A stretch of DNA of 64,000 nucleotides from Salticus scenicus. Its lineage: Eukaryota > Arthropoda > Arachnida > Araneae > Salticidae. The notes beneath the pieces were generated by a model. That model was given only the letters and a program-made list of their open reading frames with translations, was not told the origin of the DNA and made no database searches. The stretch is from positions 4,097,436 through 4,161,435 of the forward strand of contig OZ005662.1 in assembly GCA_963930645.1 (NCBI GenBank). The letters are read 5' to 3'. The first letter of the stretch is position 1, and the number at the start of each line of letters is the position of its first letter. This document shows, piece after piece, positions 36,301 through 47,657 of the stretch. Made by a program: the position numbers and the translations under genes.

Positions 36301-36770
36301 TGATATAGCAGGAAGTTTTGTAATTGCCACAACCTATTTCTTTTCCTATGAAAATAACCCTTCAACTATGATTATATTAGTAAAATATTTTATTTCATTC
36401 TTTTAATACTAGTATTGTAAAAAAATATGTAAATAATAAGTTTTAGTTTATAATTATGAACAAAACCTATATTTTTGTGACAATACTTTTCATGACAAAC
36501 TGCAAGTATAGGAATGTGTATGTTAGGCTTAAAGTTTTATTCTTCATGGTAATATTGCCTAAATAAATAAAATATTAAATGAGTTTAAGTAAATTATATT
36601 AAAATGTTTTTAAAAGAATAGTATATGAAATCTGTTTATATTTTATTGTTTTAAAATAATGAAAAAAGAAATATACAAAACACAAAACTAATGCCGGATA
36701 TCCGTATCCGGCAGGCACAAGAGCTCCGGATATCCGGTATCCGGCAAAATCACTATCCGTTTCATCCCTA
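33341..36770 (+). mobile_element. hAT element A, complete non-autonomous copy
   Basis: 3430 bp with duplication ATACTTAT (33333-33340, 36771-36778). Ends TAGGAATGAAACGGATA and TATCCGTTTCATCCCTA. Both subterminal regions are packed with ATATCCGG/CCGGATAT motifs (33352-33470, 36694-36745). No transposase; the middle is made of R1 repeats. Present only in the spacer, but its family also forms the inner ends of both arms. Confidence 0.92.
34416..36330 (+). repeat. R1 two-level tandem repeat inside hAT A
   Basis: Two large units about 920 bp apart, each starting GAA-GTATTGAATTCATAAAAATTTTC (34424 and 35345) and ending TGATATAG-GAAGTTTTGT (35248, 36301). Within each, subunits of roughly 130-160 bp recur, marked by GTGC(A/C)TAT, GGTC/GCCAA(C)AGGTGG and GCTGCTAT (near 34640, 34805, 34915, 35070; 35545, 35695, 35855, 35985, 36120). 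Confidence 0.75.
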
Positions 36771-36922
36771 ATACTTATCAGTACAGATATATAGCTTTTG
36801 TGATTCTTGGCCTTTTTTGAAGATATGTTTATGTTTTATATGTCATATTTATATTTTTGCATATCAAAACTTTTAAAAACAAAAGTTCATGTTGTAGCTC
36901 CAGTGGCTTTGAATCATTTTAC

Positions 36923-37012
36923 TGAGGGTGAAATGGATAGTGATTTTGCCGGATATTGGATATCGATAGCTCTAGTACATTCAACATGTCAGGCAGGATA
37001 GATATCCAACAC

Positions 37013-37070
<58 letters not shown>

Positions 37071-37289
37071 TTTCCTTAAAACTTTAAACTATAAACCCGT
37101 TTCATGTACTATTCTTTAAAAAGCATTTTAAATATAATTTACAAAAATTGTTTATTTAACTAAAACTATCTTATATATATTATGCTGCATAAATAAATAA
37201 GTAAACATTGAAATATTTTATTTATTTAAGCAATATTGCCATGAAAAAAAGTACTTTAAGCCTAAAGTACTCATTACTATATTTGTAAC
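36923..37289 (-). mobile_element. 3' end of hAT A2 (right)
   Basis: Terminus TGAGGGTGAAATGGATAGTG closely matches the hAT A end TAGGGATGAAACGGATAGTG, followed by CCGGATATTGGATATC motifs and then the A body on the minus strand. Bases 36923-36998 lie beyond the left contig end. (TA)n at 37019-37068. I could not find the target duplication at the other end. Confidence 0.7.
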
Positions 37290-38335
37290 CAGGGTTGTTC
37301 GGTTTTTACCATAGTGGAAAAAACCACTGGAAAAAACCTGGTTAAAACCGTCCTGGACAAAATACTGTTTTGTCCACTTTTGTCCACTATTAATTATTTG
37401 CGAGTACTAAATTAAAAATTACCTTTATTCTTTCCCTATATATAAAACAGTTCTTTATCATTATGTGTATATGAGAGCTCATGAAATACGGTCACCTGGC
37501 CGCCATTGGCGACCAATATTTTTTAAAAACTAGTAATAATGTTTTCAACTTTAAGGATTTTTTTTTTTTTTAATATATATATTTTGGTGAAAGAATTGGT
37601 CCCAAAATCAGGCTCCAATTCTACTTTCGTTGTTTTGATTCCTGCTTCTCTCACCACTTTTTGAGACACTGTGTTGAATTAGGGAATTTACACATCTCCG
37701 TGCATGTTTCACAACTCGGTGTTAAATTATTGCACCGTTTTAGGGAATTGGTTTACACTGCGCATGCTATCGACCTGGTGCTGAATTGTTGTACCTGTGT
37801 AATGATGTACAATTACCGATGGTGTATTGATTTAGTGAAAATAATAAAACCAGTTTCATGATGTTAAATTTAAACAAGTGTTTCCTGATGTAAAAAAAAA
37901 AAAAATATCATTCAAGCTTAATAAATAATTGGTTTTTAGTTGGCATAATAATTGGTAAAAAGAATCTTAATTTCTATATTCAAGTAAATTTTGAAACGGA
38001 ACAAAAAGAAAAAAAGGAAAGAGAAAATGTTGGAGAATATTTTTTTATGGACTACCAGAATTTTTTGTTGGTGACCATATTTTTTAATAAATTCCTGAAC
38101 CCTGTGTATGTAAATAAAATCAATTTAAATATTTCAAAATAGACATGAATGATTGAAACAGGCATGCAAAGTTAACAATATTTAATAAATAAATATATCT
38201 ATTTCTAAGGGTGGATTGGATGAAAAAGTGGTAGTTTATAGTTTCAATTTTAATTCCCCTCTTCCCCCCCCCCTGCTTTCAGCTACATTGTCATCCTCTC
38301 CCTCATAGTTGTAAACACCTTTAAAAAATTTGTTA

Positions 38336-38760
38336 TTAAGGGCCCGCTTCACTCACCGCCGCCAGAAGCTGAAGCTAATGTTATTCTATGGGACATTTTT
38401 CTTTACAATTAACTTATTAACTAATACATATTTTTAAATTCTGTTTTCACATTCTGAAAATTCCCAACTGTTAAATTGACAGACCTTTTTCAAGAAATTA
38501 TTTTTTATATTTTATTTTGAAGCTGCAAAATACGAATTTTCAATATGTGAAATTTTTTCATTTTGCAATTTCAAAAAAAAAAAAAAAAAAAAAAGAACAT
38601 TTCAAAAAAAGGTTTGTCAATTTAACAGTTGGGAATTTTCTGAATGTGAAAACAGAATTTAAAAATATGTATTAGTTATTAAGTTATTTGTAAAGAAAAT
38701 TTCCCCATAGAATAACAATGGCTCGTGTTTCCGGCGACGGTAAGTGAAGAGGGCCGTTAA
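38336..38760. mobile_element. Foldback MITE nested in hAT C
   Basis: Two arms of about 170 bp in inverted orientation: TAAGGGCCCGCTTCACTCAC at the left and CTTACCGTCGCC...AGGGCCGTTAA at the right. Long shared inner tract (TTAAATTCTGTTTTCACATT, TTCCCAACTGTTAAATTGAC). The loop holds an A run (38573-38594). TTAA occurs at both edges, a possible target duplication. Confidence 0.75.
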
Positions 38761-39009
38761 GCATGATGAAATGAAGGATTCACATATCTTTCATGGAATT
38801 TTTTACTTTCTGAAAATACATAGGTAAGGAAAGTATTGTAATCATAATAAAAATTTGACTTGTGATGTTGGTGTAACTACATGTTTTGAGGTTCCATGAG
38901 TTCATTTTACTATTTTACGATAATGTATGTATATCTGAGTAGAGTGAACACAATATTGTCTAAATGCTTTGTTCAAATGAGCTAAAAGTTGGTGCATATG
39001 TTATAGGCT

Positions 39010-39420
39010 ATTGTAGTACAAACTGTATACATCTTGGAGAATCTAGCACAGTTTTATTTATTTATTTATTTTATTTTTTACCAGGACACAAAGATAAATT
39101 CTTTATCATTATAGTCTATGTGCTCAAATAATTTAAAGTGTGATAGCATCTGAATTCCTTATTCAATTCAGCTGAAACTTTTATATATAAATGTTATTAG
39201 TCACTGTCAAATGAATCGTATGGATTTATTTTGGTGAATCTAGCATTTATAGTTTTTTTACAGGGAAATAACGAAAAATTCAGTAATATTATGGCCTACA
39301 GTCTGAATTTATTTAAAATGTGATAGCGTCTGAAGCTTCATTTGATTGAGCATTGAATTTATATACATGTTATAAGTATGTGTCAAACAAACTGTATACA
39401 TTTTGATGAATCTAACACTA
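39010..39420. repeat. Degenerate ~185-bp tandem repeat in hAT C
   Basis: Landmarks GTATACATCTTGGAGAATCTAGC (39025), GTATGGATTTATTTTGGTGAATC (39218) and GTATACATTTTGATGAATC (39393), with GTGATAGCATCTGAA (39140) and GTGATAGCGTCTGAA (39319) between them. Confidence 0.6.
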
Positions 39421-39810
39421 TTAGCTCTTTTACAGCGATACACAAAAGAATTTGGATGCATTCCGTTCCATTAAACAATATGTATTATTTGGGAGCAAAT
39501 AATCAAACACTTATTATAATTTTCTCGTTTGTTTATTTAATGACTTCTCTTACGTTATTTTATTTAAACAACAGTGAAAATTACTTAATGTTCTGAAATT
39601 GGAGTGAAATCACTTGACATTTTTATTATTTCTCTTAAAGTTTCTGTATAATTTCCATATTGATTATAAATTATATACAGTCATATGCATATATGTGCGT
39701 GCACATTTACATTATTATAGACTTTACTTTTGTGAAAAATAAATAACTTTTCTATATGGAAGTAAAATTTAATTTAGTATTTTTTTCATCTGGAATTTCT
39801 ATTACCAAGT

Positions 39811-39847
<37 letters not shown>

Positions 39848-41304
39848 ATTAAAATAAGAATATAAAATTATTAATAATTAATTATGTAATTTTGATTTTT
39901 TAAATTATTGGATTGAAAAATGACATGTTGGTATTGCAAATAAAATGTTATATAGAAACGAAAGCTTTGTTTTGAAAGGATTTGTGGACATAAATTGATA
40001 AAAGCATATCTACATTTATGAGTTTTTTTTTTTTTTTTTTTTTAACCTAGTATAGAAATGTTAAATAAGATATTTCCAAGAAAAGAACAAAATAGCAAAG
40101 AAACAATTTATTTTTAAGATTATAATTGTCTATGTATTAATCAATCATATCATTTGGAAAAAACTTTAATATTGAAAATAGTCTCTTTTGAAGGGGGATA
40201 GGGGTGTTGGATGGGGGGGGGATTAAGTTATTCTTCATTTTTAATTGTCAACATTATGTACTGAAGATAACTCAACATTGCACACAAAATCTTTTTCTGG
40301 CTAAACAGCCTTGTCTATTTCTTTTGTTTTTAAGAATTTAGATATAGCGTTAAATAACTTTTTTTTCTTGTAATATCCAGTATGATAATGTTGTTATAGT
40401 CCCCCACAACAGATTTATTTTGTTACATCTACAAACTGTAAACTATTGTAATTAGCATTTTCTTCATGTTTTTCTTTTTTTTTTTATCATGATTAAAATA
40501 AAATTATGCTTTTAATTAATCAAATTATTAATTTTTAATAAAATATTTCTATTGCTAAAATTGTAATTTGAAGTTAAAATTTCAATGTATTGTTTTAACG
40601 GAATAATTTTATGCACTGAACATGTACAGTTCAGTAGATTTTATTTTGTCCAGTTTTGTGTGGTTTTTTCCAGTTTTGTCCAGGTTTTTTCCACTTTTGT
40701 CCAGTGTCCTGGACTTTTGACGAAAAAGTGGACGAAATAACAACCCTGTTTGTAACAGGATTGGTAGGTTTTTCACATGTGACAGTTTTTGATGGTTTAA
40801 ACAGTGGTTAAAACTGTCATGTCAAAAACATTCAAAAACCTATATTTATAATTTAATTGTCATATTAAAACTTAGTTTAATAAAATATAGTTTATAAAGA
40901 TTTTTTGAAAAGTAAATAGATTGATGTTCTTTGAAAAACACATTGTTACAACATTTTGATTAATATAAAAAACAAAACTAAGCTTTTAAAATTTTACTAT
41001 GAATTATTTCTATGTTCATTCAAAATATGCTGTGATACTTTTATATATTATTACGAAATTTATTTATAACTATTCTTAATATAGTATATGTTAATAAACT
41101 TAGTTATGTGATACTTTAAAAATATACATTATTTATAAGTATGTTTTAAAAGGTAAACACATTAATGTTTTTGGAGAAACATTATTATAACATTTTGATT
41201 AATATATAAAAACAAAACTTTAGGCTTCTAAAAATTTATGATTTTTAAATCATTCATGGATCATTTTGATTGACAAATCATTTTATTTGTAATACAACAT
41301 TGTA

Positions 41305-41340
<36 letters not shown>

Positions 41341-41648
41341 TATTCTGCTTTTAGTATTATGTATTTAACCAGTAAAATAAAAATGCATAGCCTAATATTT
41401 TGTATTTAAATATTTTATAGAAAAATATATATATATATATATTTTTAATGACTGCTGATATTGCAAGTTTTTAAGAAAAAGCAATAATTCTGAATGTTAA
41501 ACAAGCTTTAAATGCATCTGAATCTGAAATTCTTATAATAACTGTGAGACAAGAGAAATATGAATGCTTTCTGCACATGTATAAATTGTAATAAATTTAA
41601 TATTTACTCGTACAGATTAAAAAATATATATATATTAGTCTAAGCTGT

Positions 41649-41864
41649 AGGGCCCACCAACCAGCAGCCAAGCGGTTCTACGCTTAAAACTGGTAGACGT
41701 GAGGTGCCGGGTTCGATCCTAGGGTGTTCTCGTCGGCCTAGCCATTCAGAGTTTTTCGTGATTTTCTATGAAACTTGTATAATTGCAGGCTAGGACACTT
41801 TAGAAAGTTCCCCCACAGAGGGTACTTCCCCTTAGGCCTAAGACACTAGAGGAGTCAATCAGCC
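41649..41864 (+). mobile_element. tRNA-derived SINE, second family (right)
   Basis: Mirror of 28616-28824. Contains CAGCCAAGCGGTTCTAC and GGGTTCGATCCTAGG. A decayed relative occurs at 43765-43915. Confidence 0.65.
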
Positions 41865-41884
41865 TAAAAGCGATATTACACGAG

Positions 41885-42140
41885 CGTCAAAAGTTGCTTG
41901 AATCTACCGGCGTCACAGTACAACGCAATGGTTTCTCAATGTGTCACTCGAAACAAGCAACTTTTTTCTGTTGCAGCAATTTTATCTCCGGTATTCGAGC
42001 GACATCGCGTCTATCAACCAATGAAATTCTGGGAGTGTGACGTCTTCTGACGTCAGTCCCTTCTCCCACACCCCATGCCTTCTTCCCTTCAGGAAGAAAG
42101 CATGCTTGGCGCGCGAATAGTGTTCTAGTAGGGCCGTGGT
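41885..42140. promoter_or_regulatory. CpG-richer segment with twin CRE sites (right)
   Basis: Mirror of 28340-28575. TGACGTCTTCTGACGTCA at 42038-42055, with CCAAT at 42018-42022. Confidence 0.35.
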
Positions 42141-43125
42141 GGGAGTCTCAAATAAATGTGATATTTTTAATTTATCTCATCATACATAAATACTTATATG
42201 TTTAATTCAAAATCTGTATTAAAATGTGATTGTATGTATGTATTCAATGCAGGTATTTTTCCAATTATTGTTATTATTTTATATTTTTAATTAAATGCGA
42301 TTTTATTTTGGCGAATTTCACAAAAAGGAATTGTAGGATTACCTATCCGTTTATATTTTATTTTATCTGCGTTGTATTTTTTCTTTTGTAATAATTAGGA
42401 TAAAAGTACTTTATGAATTACTTGCTTTGTTTTAGAACTTTGAGATACAGCAATTTATAATAAGCTATGTTCTTTCTTTCACCTTCACATTTTGATAATT
42501 GTACTTTTTTATTTATTTATTTATTTTTTTCTTACCATTTTTACGTGAAAACAAAATTTAGTAACAAAATTAAACTTAGTACTATTTATTTATTTATTTT
42601 CTGAAATGTCTTGTTTTCTGGAATAATTTGTTATATTAGATAATATTTTCATATTGTTTTTGTTAATATTTTTCCAACTAAGCTTTATTAAAAAAATATT
42701 TATTAAAATATATAAAAAAGTGAGTGAATTAAATTGAAAGTAAATTATATAACACAGAAAAGATTTATTTTATGTATATATAACTCCTACTTGCCCATCA
42801 CCTTATTTATTTATTTATTTTTCTTTCAATGCGTTACCCTGATTTGTTATTAATTTATTTTTTTTTTTTACTTTTTAATAATAATAATAAAATGTTAATT
42901 ACAATAGGATACACTTTTTTAATTACTATAATTTGTTCTTTGTTTCATTACTTATTTTTTGCTTTAAAAAAAAATAATAATAATAATTGCAGAAAAAAGG
43001 TAAAAATGTAAGAATTGTTGGTTTTTTTTTTTTTTATTTAACACGTTTTTATTAGCTTCACCTGTATGTATGTTTGTAACCGCTCTGGGAGCAAACAAAA
43101 AAATTATATTGTAAAAAAAGTCTTA

Positions 43126-43201
43126 CCCTATGTGAATGCTGTGGCTGTGAGGTAAGCTCCGGGCTACAAACCTAAAGGTCTAGCTTTCGAGCCCAGTCAG
43201 G
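43126..43201 (+). mobile_element. tRNA-like SINE head (right)
   Basis: Mirror of 26797-26874; reads GTGGCTGTGAGGTAAGC, then GCTTTCGAGCCC. Confidence 0.55.
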
Positions 43202-44810
43202 GGAGATTTTTTAAAAATGGTTTTTGTTTAATTCTAAATTATTTTATAATCACACAGTAATAGGGTGTGTCACTCACACAATTTTTTCTTACCCTGCATT
43301 TTAATACTATAAAGATAGATATTTTGTGCTTTTTAGTTCACATTTCAATAAAAGCATGTTCTTTAATTTTTTAAAAGTATAATTTTATTTTTAATTACTT
43401 TTTTGAAGCCTCGGCTGTAAAAAAAATTTTGACATTAAAATATCAGTTGTGGATTAGATGGATTTGTTGACAGAGCAATTTCATAAAAATGCAGTGTACT
43501 ACATGACATATAAATATTTAAATAATAAATATTGTTTTACGATGAACTTATAATTACCTCCTTACAGCCTAGATTTTTAGGCAAATACGCTTGGTTGACA
43601 TAAAATTTAAATATCTTTGTGATATTCATTTTTCTTCCTTTTTCACTAGAATGAACATAATTATAAATTCAATTTCTATACGCACTTTTTCTAAAGTATT
43701 ACTATAATGTTTTAGCACTTTGAAATCTTCAAAATGTATGCTTAATAAAACAGCTTAATTAAACACCACTGGTTCTACTCTCGTAGCTAGTAGACGAAAA
43801 GGTGGGGAGGTGCTAGGTTTAATCCCAGATTATGATAGTTTGAAGTTTCTGGTCATTTTCTTCGAAACTCACATGTATATGTGCTAGGATAGCAGGAAGA
43901 TTAAAACCGTTAATCTTATTAACACCGTTTTACTTATCTATAAAGGATATGCTGAACCATTTAATTGCATTTATGATATTGCTAAATTTTATTACAAAAG
44001 ACATTTTTATTTTATCTATTAATTTTTTAGAATGCCAATGTGCATTCATCTATTAAAAAAAAAAAAAAAAAAAAAAAAATGTTTAAATGTCTGTAATTGT
44101 GTTTTAATTTAATAAAACAAAATTTTTAGACACAAGAAGCTTTGGTTGGGTAAAGGGGGGGGGGACTAACAATGATTAACTTTTAGAAAAAAATATATTT
44201 GAAATTTCAAGTCAAATTAGTAAATAAAATTATGCAATATTATTATTATTTTATTTATTGTATTTTTTATAAATTTGAATTACATTATAATGAACTATTT
44301 GTTTATATTGATAAATGTTTGTTTAATCTCTATAAAAAAGTTGCTGCTGTTTGTTTAAACCTGCCATCATATCTCTAATATCAATAAATAAATAAAATAA
44401 AAAATTCTTAAAAAGTATAGATATCCGAGAATCTCACTGTCGGATATTTTTCATGATTACAATATAATTTTCTTATTTCTCTAAATATCTTCGTGTAGTA
44501 ATAAATATGATCTGACTGAACATAATTTAATACATATTTTACACTATTAAAATAAAAAAGAAAATAAGTTAAAAGCATGCAGTACCTTTATTTAAAGTTC
44601 TTTAAATAGTAAAAATTTTAAACTTAATATATGTTCGAAAGTATAAAAAATATTATGTGAATGGAATACAATTTTATGCATTTTTTATAACATTTGAACA
44701 AATAAATAATTAAATAAAAGAAAATAATTAAGAAATTACAATACTTTTATTAAAAATATTTAAACAGTAACATTTTTAATGGTTTTAGTTTTAAAAATCA
44801 CCGTCTAGAT

Positions 44811-45416
44811 CAGGGGTGGCCAGCCCGCGGGCCGCATGCGGCCCACCGCGTAGTTTCTTGCGGCCCGCGAGGAGACTAACGATATTTAAAGTTTGACAAC
44901 TTTGGCTAACTGATAAAAAATTAATAAGTACGGTCTGACCTTTCGAAGTGAAAATACCTTTCAACGATTATTATGGTAGCTAAAGAACTGTTGTAATGAA
45001 ATATTATTAGATCCATTATTCATTCTTTTTATTATAGTTTTAATATACAATCATAAATTTTTCATGATACCATTGTTAATTTATGAATAAAAACAATTTA
45101 AATTAATGTATTCTGCTCCGAATTTTCACCCTACCCTACCCCGAAAAAAGTATATGCTTACATGAATTATATACTCACATACATGAATTATATACACATA
45201 TGCATGTGTACAGTCATAAAATAATAATAATAACAATAATAATAATAATAATTTTCTTCCCCGACTAATTTCACCGTAAATTATCAGCTAATTTATGGCG
45301 AAATTTGTCGAGAAAGGGGGGGGGGACTTTTTTATGACTGTACATACGGTGCAGCCCGAACGAATAAAATTTATTTCCAATGCGGCCCACCAAGTGTTTT
45401 GTGTTGGACAGGCCTG
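44811..45416. mobile_element. Charlie-like hAT MITE, right arm only
   Basis: 606 bp with exact duplication GTCTAGAT (44803-44810, 45417-45424). The left end CAGGGGTGGCCAGCCCGCGG runs into GCCGCATGCGGCCCACC; the right end has TGCGGCCCACC then GGACAGGCCTG. This GCGGCCCGC-rich terminus resembles Charlie/Buster-type non-autonomous elements known in many animals (from memory). It is inserted in the head of a tRNA-like SINE. Confidence 0.8.
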
Positions 45417-45424
45417 GTCTAGAT

Positions 45425-45640
45425 GGTGTAATGGTTATCATCCCTGACTCCCACTCCCACACGGTTGGATCCAGGTTCGAATCCCATCCCCATGGATGGT
45501 GTTGTCCCTGATAGTGGTAGGGATGACCGCCCATTGGGTGCCCTTTCACAAATGGTCATCAATTCGGCGACCGCCCCCGCCCTTTCCCCCTTCCAATTCT
45601 TAGTCTCAAGTGCCGTGCTGTTAGGGGAAAAAAAAGTTTT
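45425..45640 (+). mobile_element. tRNA-derived SINE, third family, right arm only
   Basis: A-box-like TGGTGTAATGGTTATC, B box AGGTTCGAATCCC, then a GC-richer body (GGTAGGGATGACCGCCCATT). The 5' head is split by the Charlie-like element; its first bases are before 44811. Confidence 0.6.
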
Positions 45641-47098
45641 GAAAATCAGACAATGATACTAGCATATTTAAGGGTGATTTTATCCTTTCATTTAATACGT
45701 GTTTTTACAGCATTTGAAAAGATATAAAAGGAGGGTAAAGGCCTTTAGTGTTATTATTTCTTAAATTTTTTAACTAAGACAAATTTTATATCATTTACAA
45801 TTTTTTAAATATTATTTATTCATTGATTGATTAATTTTATTTATTTATTGATAATTTATTCAGAAGGATTTGGTCACTTTTTTTAAATTTATTTATTATT
45901 ATTATCTTAAGGCATTTAGTGTAAATCCAATAAAATGTTGTTATTTGAATATAACATTAAAATATATTTTACTATGTTAAAAAGCTGTTTTTATTTCAGT
46001 TTAACAACCAACTAAAGTAATATTACTGTCATAGCATATATTTTGTATCAGATCTTTAAATTAGAGTTCGTAGATTTGATGCAATTCATAATTATGTCTT
46101 ATCAAAGAATGTACACGAAAGAAGAAAATTTGAGTGTTGCAAAAATATAAAAATCACGCTAACACACACAGCGATAAATGCGAGCATATGAATGTGTTTG
46201 AGAGAGTGACAAGTGAGTAATGCTTTCTTAGCAACCCTTCGTGTGGGGAGTGTCTGCATTGCCGCAATTTTTGTCGCTTCAAGGAATACCGTGTAATAAC
46301 AGCTTTACTCCCAAAACACCAATAGTCCAAGCTATAAACAGGTACAAATATTTATACAATCAATAATAATAATAGATAGATAAAAATTTATTAACAAATG
46401 GTAAGTATAATAAATATAGATTATAAATATAATTATTTTCAAATTCATATTAGTTTACTGCCCACAAATATTATGTTTTATTTAAAGAAAAAGAAAATCC
46501 AGTATTCCTGTGTTTCATGTTGGAACTTTAGAATTGCATAAATATTAATATAAATAAATAAACATAAACATACAAAATATGTCTATGCATACTTTCTATA
46601 TATTTCTTAGGTTATACCAGTATAAACCAGTATATTTACCTAAATTTTTATAAATTATCTACAAATTGTTTTAAGATTTGTTAATTTATAAACAGCATAA
46701 TATTTAGATATTCACTTGTATATGGCAAATATTACTAAATCCTATTTCTAACCAGATTCTAGCTCATTTATAGATTTTGAATTTTGACAATATACAGGTT
46801 TTTGACGGTAGAGGTTTCTGATGGTGTAAACCAGGTTTAAACCCTTGTCATGTCAAAAACCCAACCATTATATTTGTAACTTGTGGTGATAAGTATTGTC
46901 ACTAAAAGATAAGTTTTATTCAAAATTATAAAAATATAAAATAATAATATTTACTTATTTTTTATTATATTAGCATAAAATATTTTATAAGTATTATCCA
47001 TACTTGTTTAGTTATTTTCATGGGGGGAAATAAAGGAGTTTAGTTTGTTTTACAATTTAATGCTGTTAAATTTTTAGTCCCATTTAGTCAGTGTTAGA

Positions 47099-47657
47099 GA
47101 TAAGAATTTTGAAACTGGGCATCAAAATGACGCCTGGATTAAAATTTTTTGGGCATCAAAATGAAAAATCTAGGTGCCATCTATAATTAAATATGTATAT
47201 TAAAAAAACATAATAATAATAAAGCATCAACTTGTAAATAATACATGCAAGATTATATAAAACATATTTATATTTATATAATGAATGTAATTACATTGAC
47301 AATATTAAACGTACATATTTAAAATTGCAAGTTCATTCTTCACCCAGAAGATACATCATTCCACCACAATTTAATAGCATTTTCCGGGCAGAAATCTTCC
47401 AATTTAGGGCTGTTTAATTTAATCATTAACAAATCGTCAACTACTTTCATAGAGATATGATTTCTTAAATCAGTTTTTATTAGGTTCAATTGACTGAAAT
47501 AGACTTGTTTACAGTCTGATGGGATTGGAAAAATTATTAGGTATGATGAGGAAAAAATCCAGGCATCAAATAGGGCACCTATGATTGGAATTTTAGGCGT
47601 CAAAATGAAAAAAACTGGTCGCGAAATGCGACTGACGACCGCTTATTTCTAACCCTG
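47099..47657 (-). mobile_element. hAT element D with transposase remnant (right)
   Basis: Mirror of 25585-26143 with equal length (559 bp) and duplication CATTTAGT (47091-47098, 47658-47665). Confidence 0.9.
47340..47516 (-). pseudogene. hAT transposase C-terminal segment (right)
   Basis: Same reading frame as the left copy, ending at the stop at 47340-47342. It carries NLIKTDLR for NRIKTDLR and VVDD for VVDN; otherwise the segment is the same. Still open in both arms. Confidence 0.75.

Larger units (their letters stand above)
37290..40748. mobile_element. hAT element C, right arm only
   Basis: 3459 bp with 8-bp duplication TTTGTAAC (37282-37289, 40749-40756). Ends CAGGGTTGTT and AACAACCCTG. 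Subterminal regions carry repeated TTTTGTCCA/TGGACAAAA motifs. No transposase ORF. Contains a foldback MITE and a degenerate repeat. The left arm has the uninterrupted site at 29705-29712. Confidence 0.95.
43310..46560. other. Right-arm-only block within hAT B
   Basis: Left arm has only a short C-run in its place (26672-26702). The block contains a decayed SINE (43765-43915), A/T runs, the Charlie-like MITE, a SINE, and otherwise unannotated AT-rich DNA, including 46140-46330 of more mixed composition. No flanking duplication, so left-arm deletion is as likely as insertion. Confidence 0.7.
40756..46871. mobile_element. hAT element B (right)
   Basis: Mirror of 26364-29705, from CAGGATTGG at 40756 to CCCAACCATTAT ending at 46871, followed by ATTTGTAA (46872-46879). 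Its other duplication copy (37281-37288) is now separated from it by hAT C. It is longer than the left copy mainly because of about 3.25 kb at 43310-46560. Confidence 0.78.
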
